Source: Prevotellaceae bacterium (GTDB lineage: Bacteria > Bacteroidota > Bacteroidia > Bacteroidales > Bacteroidaceae). Taken from it: a DNA stretch of 7,795 nucleotides. The position numbers and the translations under genes were made by a program. The notes under the pieces were generated by a model that saw only the letters and a program-made list of their open reading frames with translations, was not told the origin of the DNA and did no database searches. The stretch lies in the NCBI GenBank assembly GCA_003150315.1, contig QAML01000067.1, positions 1-7,795 on the forward strand, in the 5' to 3' direction. Within the stretch, counting starts at the first letter, position 1; each line of letters starts with the position of its first letter. Positions 1 through 5,412 of this stretch are shown here, piece after piece.

Positions 1-6
1 TATAAT

Positions 7-13
7 AAGGAGG
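7..13 (+). promoter_or_regulatory. Ribosome binding site of the first gene
   Basis: AAGGAGG lies 8 bases before the ATG at 22. It is a full-strength Shine-Dalgarno sequence and fixes that start. It suggests strong translation, in line with the codon bias of the gene it serves. Confidence 0.85.
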
Positions 14-21
14 AAAACACA

Positions 22-576
22 ATGGCGAAGAACAAGAAGCCCAAGTTTCTGGAGAAGGAGACCCCCGACCTGCTGGCTCTGCTGAAGGAGACCCTGGCTG
101 AGGAGGAGGCCGACACCAAGAAGGCCCTGAAGATTACGGAGGAGCTCATCTCCCGCCTGCCTCAGGACGAGGGCCCGATGTCTGTGGATGAGGCCCTGAA
201 GGCTGCCGCTGACCAGATGACCACCGCCCTGAACAACATCAAGGGCGCCTACGACAACGAGGTCTCCATGATGGAGGACTCCGAGGAGGAGCCTGAGGAA
301 GAGGCTGAGGAGGAGGAAGAGACCCCCAAGGCCAAGAAGGACAAGAAGTCCAAGAAGGCCAAGAAGGAAGAGCCTGAGGAGGAAGAGGACGACTCCGATG
401 AGGAGGAGGACTCTGAGGACGATGAGGACGATGAGGACGAGGACGACGGTGAGGACTACACTGACTGGTCCACCAAGGACCTGAAGAAGGAGTGCCGGAC
501 CCGTGGAATCAAGGTCACCAAGGGCATGGGCAAGGCGGAGATGGTCAAGGCTCTGGAAGCCGATGACAAGGAGTAA
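22..576 (+). CDS. Acidic/basic-block protein with C-terminal SAP-like DNA-binding motif
   Basis: This 184-residue protein has no signal peptide or membrane segment. Residues 1-80 look mostly helical and match no family I recognise. Residues 86-101 are almost all Glu, 103-115 are Lys-rich, and 116-145 are a long Asp/Glu run. Residues 148-181 read as a SAP/HeH-type helix-turn-helix: a DLKKECRTRGIKV segment followed by GMGKAEMVKAL. SAP motifs generally bind DNA, so a DNA- or replication-associated role is inferred; the acidic blocks could recruit partners or mimic DNA. It sits just upstream of a primase-helicase but is cut off from it by a terminator. Every Lys codon is AAG and Leu is nearly always CTG or CTC, a stronger bias than in the next gene, which suggests abundant expression. 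The function is otherwise unknown. The coding frame is certain; the SAP call is moderate. Confidence 0.85.
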   Translation: MAKNKKPKFLEKETPDLLALLKETLAEEEADTKKALKITEELISRLPQDEGPMSVDEALKAAADQMTTALNNIKGAYDNEVSMMEDSEEEPEEEAEEEEETPKAKKDKKSKKAKKEEPEEEEDDSDEEEDSEDDEDDEDEDDGEDYTDWSTKDLKKECRTRGIKVTKGMGKAEMVKALEADDKE

Positions 577-608
577 GACCCACTCCTTCACAGCCGCATA
601 GACCAAGA

Positions 609-646
609 GGAGGGGGTGGACACAAAGTCCACCTCCTTTCTTTTTC
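609..646 (+). terminator. Rho-independent terminator
   Basis: An inverted repeat pairs 611-621 with 627-637 around the 5-base loop ACAAA. GTGGAC/GTCCAC is the perfect core, extended by a G-rich/C-rich lower stem with one G-U pair; two more G-U pairs could reach 609/639. A T-rich run with one interruption follows at 637-645. It lies 32 bases after the stop of the SAP-like gene and ends its transcript at least in part. I see no clear promoter between it and the next gene, so some read-through probably feeds the primase-helicase. Confidence 0.87.
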
Positions 647-664
647 ATCAAGGAGAAGTAACTT

Positions 665-2629
665 ATGAAAGAGACTATCAAGTTTCTGGTGCAAATCTTC
701 TCCCAACAGTGCGAACGTGGTGACTATGTTATCTTGGCAGCTAAGGATGGGAAGTTCTGGAAGGATGTCCCCATCAAGTATGGGAAGGACATCAGTGAAA
801 AGCTCAAGGAGTTCTTCCAAGCATACCCACCTGAGAAATATGACCTGTACTGGTCTCCCATGCCCTACACTCAGCCCAAGAGACAAAACCGGTTTTCGGT
901 AGATACCAAGTTCATGGCTCAGGACATCGATGAGTGTGAGGACCCATCCTCCATCAGTCCCAAGCCAAGCTACATCTGGGAGAGCTCACCGAATAAATAC
1001 CAGGGTCTATGGGAGTTGGACCGGTACATCAACGAGCAGGAATACACTCCCCTCAACAAAGCACTGGCTGCACACATAGGCTGCGATGACTGCTTCGACT
1101 TCGCTCATGTCTACCGTATCCCTGGCACCATCAACCACAAGTACAAGAACCTCCCCCCTGTGGGGCAGGTGAAGCCCACAAAGGCCATTTATAAGCCGCG
1201 TGACATCCGGAAGGCTGTGGGGGGTGTAACTACTACCCCCAAGAAGGAAAAAGCCCACAGCGTCTCTCCAGCGGCCTCTGAGCAGGATATGCTGGCTGAG
1301 CGGAGAATATACGCTAAGTACTCCATCCCCAAAAAGGTCCGAGACACCCTGGCCCTCCAGTCCCTGAATGGGGTAGACCGGTCAAGTACTATCTGGTACG
1401 TAGAGAAGTCCCTGCATGAGCTGGGCATGACTCCACAGGAAATCATCCTGCTCATCAAGAACAGTGTCTTCAACAAGTACAGGGGGAGGGCTGATGAGGA
1501 CGCCAGACTCCACAAGGAGCTGGAGAAAATCATCGGAGACTCTATCCCTGACCCGGAGGACTCAGCAGCAGGAGCCCTGACCACCTCCACCTATGGAGAG
1601 GTCATGGGTAACTGCAACACCTTCGAAGGATGGCTGGTACGAGGCTTCTGGGGCCGGAGGTCTCATGGAATTGTGGCAGGCATGCCAAAGTGCTTCAAGT
1701 CCACTCTGGTCCATGACCTCATCATCTCTGTAGCCAGTGGCACTAAGTTCCTCGGTCGCTTTCCTGTGGAAGAACCCGGCCCCGTTCTGGTCATTCAGAA
1801 CGAGAACGCTGACTATATCATGAAGGACCGTACGGAGAAGATTATTCTCGACCGTGGACTGGTGGGAGAGGCCCACAGGATAAACCGGAGACATGTTCAA
1901 GTGAAGTTCCCCCCTGACCTGCCCATCACCTTTATCAATCAGCAGGGCTTCACCCTTAGCAATGAGGACCATAGAAGACAGATTGAACTACTCATTCAGG
2001 AAATCAAACCAGTGCTTGTGGTATTTGACCCACTGTACCTCATGTTCGAGGGTGACCTCAACTCATCCAAAGATTTGAACCCCGTGTTGAACTGGCTACT
2101 TAGTCTCAAGACTGACTACCGTACCAGCGTTCTTGTCATCCATCACTACAACAAGGGGAGTCAGCAAGGACAGCTCAAGGGTGGTGCTAGGATGGCTGGC
2201 TCAGTCATGTTATATGGTTGGGTAGAGTCTGCCTGGTACATAACCAAAGGGGAGGAGGAAGAAGAGCCCCTTCCCAATCAGGCCGTAGACTATGCGGAGG
2301 CCTCAGGAAGTGCCACTGTGACCCTTTCCAGGGAGTTCCGTATGGCCGGCCACTTTCCCGACTTGGATGTCCACTTCGACATGGGAGAAATCGGCAACCC
2401 CCAGTACAACGTAACTCTGGGTGGCCCTGGCTCTGGACAGGTCACCATCAAGACTCTAGAAGGAGAAATTCTCAACTTTTTGGCCAATTCCACAGTACCC
2501 CTCCCCAAGGGAACGATACAGGATAACCTGGGCGTTGAAAGCAAGGTCCTCAGTAAGGCCTTGAATGAACTGGTCAAATCCAAGAAAGTTGTTACAATAA
2601 ACGGAGGGTACACCATTTCCAAACGCTAA
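665..2629 (+). CDS. Primase-helicase: RepB/AEP-like primase domain fused to a RecA-fold ATPase
   Basis: This 654-residue protein probably primes and unwinds DNA at the phage fork. The N-terminal 180 residues resemble RepB-type archaeo-eukaryotic primases: an acidic pair in AQDIDE (D87, D89), then a WESSPNKYQGLWEL segment (105-118) and an HVYRIPGTINHKYK segment (148-161). Residues around 320-530 form a RecA-fold ATPase of the RepA/AAA_25 kind: Walker A GMPKCFKST (339-347), Walker B LVVFD (451-455, D455), and a VIHHYNKG motif (491-498) typical of this group. Residues 595-654 look like a winged helix. The ATG at 665 follows AAGGAG at 650-655 with a 9-base gap. Codon use is more relaxed than in the upstream gene (AAA and CAA occur). 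The ATPase call is firm. The primase call rests on motif pattern alone, and metal-site residues beyond D87/D89 were not assigned. Confidence 0.9.
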   Translation: MKETIKFLVQIFSQQCERGDYVILAAKDGKFWKDVPIKYGKDISEKLKEFFQAYPPEKYDLYWSPMPYTQPKRQNRFSVDTKFMAQDIDECEDPSSISPKPSYIWESSPNKYQGLWELDRYINEQEYTPLNKALAAHIGCDDCFDFAHVYRIPGTINHKYKNLPPVGQVKPTKAIYKPRDIRKAVGGVTTTPKKEKAHSVSPAASEQDMLAERRIYAKYSIPKKVRDTLALQSLNGVDRSSTIWYVEKSLHELGMTPQEIILLIKNSVFNKYRGRADEDARLHKELEKIIGDSIPDPEDSAAGALTTSTYGEVMGNCNTFEGWLVRGFWGRRSHGIVAGMPKCFKSTLVHDLIISVASGTKFLGRFPVEEPGPVLVIQNENADYIMKDRTEKIILDRGLVGEAHRINRRHVQVKFPPDLPITFINQQGFTLSNEDHRRQIELLIQEIKPVLVVFDPLYLMFEGDLNSSKDLNPVLNWLLSLKTDYRTSVLVIHHYNKGSQQGQLKGGARMAGSVMLYGWVESAWYITKGEEEEEPLPNQAVDYAEASGSATVTLSREFRMAGHFPDLDVHFDMGEIGNPQYNVTLGGPGSGQVTIKTLEGEILNFLANSTVPLPKGTIQDNLGVESKVLSKALNELVKSKKVVTINGGYTISKR

Positions 2630-2644
2630 AAGTTGTGATATAAT
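2616..2644 (+). promoter_or_regulatory. SigA-type promoter with extended -10
   Basis: A perfect TATAAT at 2639-2644 is preceded by TG at 2636-2637, giving the extended -10 form TGnTATAAT. TTTCCA at 2616-2621 is a four-of-six match to TTGACA at the ideal 17-base spacing. Transcription would start near 2651, leaving a leader of about 27 bases with the ribosome binding site at 2661-2668. The -35 lies inside the last codons of the primase-helicase gene. It would give the nucleotide-metabolism genes and polymerase their own start, read by the host sigma factor. Confidence 0.8.
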
Positions 2645-2660
2645 GTACCTATCCAAACAA

Positions 2661-2668
2661 AAGGAGGT
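2661..2668 (+). promoter_or_regulatory. Ribosome binding site of the nucleotide kinase gene
   Basis: AAGGAGGT is a near-complete anti-16S match, 9 bases before the ATG at 2678. A second in-frame ATG follows directly at 2681. The spacing fits either, so the true protein may be one residue shorter. Confidence 0.8.
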
Positions 2669-2677
2669 AACCTCAAA

Positions 2678-3262
2678 ATGATGATTTTTACTGGCATGGA
2701 CAATTCGGGCAAGACCACGATAGTCCAGAAGACTGCCAAGAAGCTTGGCCTCCCCGTGGTCAAGTCCCTGGGTCCGGACCACCCCGTGGACGAGAAGCAC
2801 ATCTGGCTGCTTGACCAGATGACCCGGGAGAAGGCTTTCCCTGGCTCTGTTATCTTCGACCGCTTCCTTCCCTTCGAGGAGATGGTCTATGGCAAGGTCC
2901 TGCGGGGAGACCCCATCTACTCCCTGAATGACCCCTACATGAAGTCCCTCAAGGACTTGAACCCCACCATCGTCTACACTCGTCCCCACTCCTCCACCAT
3001 CTTCAACTGGGATGGCCGGGAGCAGATGACTGGAGTGATTGAACAGAAGGAGAAGCTCCTGGCTGCCTGGGACGACCTGATGTGGGGCCTGATGGCCAGG
3101 GGCTGGGACGTTCAGGTCTACGACTACGAGGCTGAGAATGAGGAGAAAGAAGAATCTAGAAAGCTGCATGACCACATCATGAACCTGGGGGAGATGTTCC
3201 ATCAGGGTATGAAGGACGCCCTGGACAAGAGCCAGGAAGACGAAGAGGAGGACGAAGACTAA
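2678..3262 (+). CDS. P-loop deoxynucleoside monophosphate kinase (thymidylate-kinase-like)
   Basis: This 194-residue protein has the P-loop GMDNSGKTT at residues 6-14, the GxDxSGKTT form typical of thymidylate kinases. A DR pair (D61-R62) after a hydrophobic strand matches the DR(x) motif of the same family. Residues 98-120 hold a strand and a TRPHSST segment where a lid and substrate loop would be. The family transfers phosphate from ATP to a deoxynucleoside monophosphate. Here it is first in a unit with a pyrophosphatase and a thymidylate-synthase homologue, so it may phosphorylate the modified monophosphate made next door, as T4 gp1 and hydroxymethyl-dUMP kinases do. That substrate is inferred. 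The last nine residues (QEDEEEDED) are an acidic tail whose codons also form the next gene's ribosome binding site. Plain dTMP kinase or a deoxynucleoside kinase are alternatives. Confidence 0.85.
   Translation: MMIFTGMDNSGKTTIVQKTAKKLGLPVVKSLGPDHPVDEKHIWLLDQMTREKAFPGSVIFDRFLPFEEMVYGKVLRGDPIYSLNDPYMKSLKDLNPTIVYTRPHSSTIFNWDGREQMTGVIEQKEKLLAAWDDLMWGLMARGWDVQVYDYEAENEEKEESRKLHDHIMNLGEMFHQGMKDALDKSQEDEEEDED
3244..3251 (+). promoter_or_regulatory. Ribosome binding site embedded in the kinase's acidic-tail codons
   Basis: AGAGGAGG ends 10 bases before the ATG at 3262. The same bases encode part of the Glu-rich C-terminus of the kinase. Stop and start overlap as TAATG (3260-3264), so the two genes are likely to be translationally coupled. 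Confidence 0.65.
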
Positions 3263-3915
3263 TGAATATCAATCATGCAACTGTGGAAGAGGCCACTGGC
3301 GACAAGCTTCAGGCCATCTTCACCCGCCAGAAGTCCCTGATGGACAAATACCACGACATCGAGCTTCGGTCTGGGCTGCTTCAGACTGAGGACTGCCCAG
3401 TCAACCTGGACGACAAGAGAGGACAGGCCCGTATCAAGGACTTCTCCTGGCGGGTGACTGAGGAGCTTGGTGAGGCCCTGGATGCCAAGGCCACCAAGGA
3501 CCACTACCAGGAGGAGCTTATCGACGGACTGCACTTCCTGACTGAGTTGACCATTCTGGCCGGCAAGGACTACCACAACATCCTTCCTGAGGGTACTGCT
3601 CTCTACCACAACGACCAGTTGGAAGACCTGGTGGAGAATGCCAAGGAGTGCATCTCCCGGAATGGGGACAACCTGAGTTACTGGGTCTCTAAATTCATCG
3701 AGAACCTGGGCATGATGTGCAACTGCCTGAAGAACAAGCCCTGGAAGCAGTCCATGATGAAGACTGACCAGAATGCCTTCTATGGCCGACTGGCTGAGGT
3801 CTGGGTCCTGTATATCACTCTCCTGGTGGTCTCTGGCATGGATGCTGACAGCATCGCCATCACCTACCTGAAAAAGTCTCAGGTAAACAAATTTCGCATC
3901 CGGAGTGCTTACTAA
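3262..3915 (+). CDS. All-alpha nucleotide pyrophosphatase, dimeric dUTPase/dCTPase-like
   Basis: This 217-residue protein matches the dimeric dUTPase (dUTPase_2/MazG-related) pattern. LQAIFTRQKSLMDKY (16-30) is the usual first helix. TEELGEA (66-72, E67/E68/E71) gives the first ExxE magnesium motif. QEELIDGLHFLTEL (83-96, E85/D88) gives the ExxD motif and the typical HF. Near the C-terminus, YLKKSQVNKFRIRSAY (202-217) fits the family's final K...N..R....Y signature. The reaction is dNTP to dNMP plus pyrophosphate. dUTPase would keep uracil out of DNA and supply dUMP. The related T4 gp56 also cleaves dCTP to dCMP, which would feed a dCMP-specific enzyme such as the one encoded at 4675-5412. 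Sequence alone does not separate dUTP from dCTP. It overlaps the kinase stop by one base. Confidence 0.85.
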   Translation: MNINHATVEEATGDKLQAIFTRQKSLMDKYHDIELRSGLLQTEDCPVNLDDKRGQARIKDFSWRVTEELGEALDAKATKDHYQEELIDGLHFLTELTILAGKDYHNILPEGTALYHNDQLEDLVENAKECISRNGDNLSYWVSKFIENLGMMCNCLKNKPWKQSMMKTDQNAFYGRLAEVWVLYITLLVVSGMDADSIAITYLKKSQVNKFRIRSAY

Positions 3916-3923
3916 GGAGAAGG
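3914..3923 (+). promoter_or_regulatory. Ribosome binding site of the gene at 3928
   Basis: AAGGAGAAGG begins within the TAA stop (3913-3915) of the pyrophosphatase gene. Its AAGGAG core ends 8 bases before the ATG at 3928 and fixes that start. Confidence 0.75.
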
Positions 3924-3927
3924 TCCC

Positions 3928-4671
3928 ATGCTGAAGAAACATTACAAGGACTTCAGTGAGGCCTACTTTGGGGTCAATCGGGAAATCCTGCTGCACCCAC
4001 AGCATCTGGACTACCTGGAGAATACCAGGGGAGTCGTAGAAGACCTTTTCCTCACTCTCGACAGTATTGACTGTGAGAAGGTTGACTTAGCTCCCCTGGG
4101 GTACTCCTCCCGGAAGTGGGGACACCTGGTCAAGACCTACATTGACCTGGATAAACTCAGAGAGTTCTTCCACCTCTGTGAAATCTCGAAGGGCATCTCC
4201 ATTGGGTATGACTTCAAGAGAAAGGATACGGGCAATGGGTCTTGCATGAGGGAGGTCATCCTCACTCGCCACAGCAGGAAGAAGCCCTGGACCAAGGCCA
4301 CAGTTATCTGGAGGGCCACAGAGCTACAGAAGAGATGGGCAGCTGACCTCATCCTTCTGCACCACCTGCTCTCCAAGGTCCCCAACTCTCAGTTCACCGA
4401 GATTGAGTTCTTCATCACCAGTGCCTACCAGTCAGGCATGTATGTCATTCCTCTGGTGGAGCCGGTGTTCGGAGTGAAGATGAAGGACTTGGACCCCACA
4501 GCTCATCCTTACTGGAAGATTATCCGGTACCGGAATGACAAGTACTATCAGGAGGACTCCCCTCGACAGAAGCTCAGTCCTGCTCAGAGAATGCAGGATG
4601 TGGCCAATGCCATTCGGGAGGGGAAAACCTTCGAACCCATCACTTACAAAGACTTTGAATTGGAGGTATGA
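3928..4671 (+). CDS. Unknown protein, probably a divergent thymidylate-synthase fold
   Basis: I do not recognise this 247-residue protein by name. Its middle section has the layout of a thymidylate synthase core. GSCMREVILTRH (104-115) would be the nucleophile Cys (C106) and its strand. After a short turn, KATVIWRATELQKRWAAD (123-140) mirrors the RSxD...PFN stretch: R129 for the phosphate-binding Arg, E132 for the Asp, and D140 exactly 11 residues after R129, as with R166 and N177 of E. coli ThyA. A helix LILLHHLLSKV and the strand FFITSAYQSG (161-170) follow. The Cys-to-Arg distance is 23 rather than 20, explained by a longer turn (SRKKPW). The usual H-x-Y near the end reads S-A-Y. It sits between a pyrophosphatase and a clear thymidylate-synthase homologue, 3 bases upstream of the latter, so a partner or paralogue role is plausible. 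The gene is certain; the fold is inferred. Confidence 0.9.
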   Translation: MLKKHYKDFSEAYFGVNREILLHPQHLDYLENTRGVVEDLFLTLDSIDCEKVDLAPLGYSSRKWGHLVKTYIDLDKLREFFHLCEISKGISIGYDFKRKDTGNGSCMREVILTRHSRKKPWTKATVIWRATELQKRWAADLILLHHLLSKVPNSQFTEIEFFITSAYQSGMYVIPLVEPVFGVKMKDLDPTAHPYWKIIRYRNDKYYQEDSPRQKLSPAQRMQDVANAIREGKTFEPITYKDFELEV

Positions 4672-4674
4672 CAA

Positions 4675-5412
4675 ATGAGAATCTACACCAACGCCCAGGA
4701 AATGGTAGAGGAGGTCAAGAGGGACCTGGCCGAGATGGGAATTGTGGTACGGCCTGTCACCATGCAGGACAAGTATGTCAAGGGCAATCCTGACTACGAG
4801 ACCAAGGAACTGCAGAACTACAGCTACTGCCTGCTGAATGCCCGGAGCCAGGACATCCCCGGAGTCACTCAGCCCTGGGCTGATGCTGAGTTCAAGGAGC
4901 GGGTCACTGACCCCTGGGAGAGATATCCGGATGGGGAGCCTCTTCTCGAACCCATTAGCCTCCCCAACTTCATCAACCCCGGCGAGGCCTGGAAGCTTCG
5001 GGAGGAGGTATGGTCTGAGTATATGCACGACGGGAAGCTGGCCTACACCTACAACGAGCTGCTCTGGAACAACGACCAGCTGACCAAAATCATGAACCGC
5101 CTGAAGGAGGACCCGGACTCCCGGCAGCTGTGGATTAGCCTTTGGAACCCGAACAAGGACCCCGACTTCCTGGGAGGTGTCTCCAGAGTCCCCTGCTCCC
5201 TGGGCTATGGTCTCCAGGTCCGGGATGGCAAGCTCAACCTGCACTACGTGATGAGGTCCTGTGACTTCGTGACCCATTTCCGGAACGATGTCTATCTGGC
5301 CATCAAGTTCCTGGAGTGGGTAGCTGAGAAGACTGGCTATCCTGTGGGAGACTTTACCCACACCATGTTCTCCTGCCACGTATACAACAAAGACATCCAG
5401 GGGGTATTCTGA
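4675..5412 (+). CDS. Thymidylate-synthase homologue with dCMP-type active site, probable dCMP (hydroxy)methylase
   Basis: This 245-residue protein has the thymidylate synthase landmarks: AYTYNELLWNNDQ (123-135), DPDSRQLWISLWNP (146-159) with the phosphate-binding Arg R150, the nucleophile C174 in RVPCSLGYGLQV, the RSxD motif (R194-D197), and HVY (235-237). The position equal to N177 of E. coli ThyA, which selects dUMP, is Asp (D205): C174 to D205 is 31 and R194 to D205 is 11, as for C146/R166/N177. The local sequence MRSCDFVTHFRND closely resembles T4 dCMP hydroxymethylase gp42, where this residue is D179. ThyA's conserved His after the Cys is Ser here. A folate-dependent dCMP hydroxymethylase or dCMP methyltransferase is therefore more likely than a true thymidylate synthase; which one cannot be told. 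The start follows TGGAGGT with a 7-base gap. Confidence 0.88.
   Translation: MRIYTNAQEMVEEVKRDLAEMGIVVRPVTMQDKYVKGNPDYETKELQNYSYCLLNARSQDIPGVTQPWADAEFKERVTDPWERYPDGEPLLEPISLPNFINPGEAWKLREEVWSEYMHDGKLAYTYNELLWNNDQLTKIMNRLKEDPDSRQLWISLWNPNKDPDFLGGVSRVPCSLGYGLQVRDGKLNLHYVMRSCDFVTHFRNDVYLAIKFLEWVAEKTGYPVGDFTHTMFSCHVYNKDIQGVF

Noticed and set aside
1..6. TATAAT at the very start of the window as a -10 box
   Set aside because: A transcript from it would start near base 13, inside or after the ribosome binding site at 7-13, so it could not use that site. The -35 region is outside the window. Probably chance.
270..470. Purine-rich GAGGA-type repeated tract
   Set aside because: It is explained by runs of Glu, Asp and Lys codons in the charged blocks of the SAP-like protein. 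The repeat units are irregular in length.
2664..2674. Inverted repeat GAGGT-A-ACCTC over the ribosome binding site
   Set aside because: A 1-base spacer cannot form a hairpin loop, and opening it leaves only about three pairs. It could be an operator, but nothing else supports that.
4668..4677. Alternative ATG at 4668 for the thymidylate-synthase homologue
   Set aside because: It is in a different frame from the family motifs. The ATG at 4675 has the correct spacing from TGGAGGT and keeps the whole conserved protein.
4432..5379. Long open frames on the minus strand, here and opposite the polymerase (6921-7793)
   Set aside because: They lie opposite well-supported genes, arise from the G/C-ending codon bias, show no recognisable motifs and have no convincing ribosome binding sites. 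Their proteins read as low-complexity Leu/Val/His-rich shadows.
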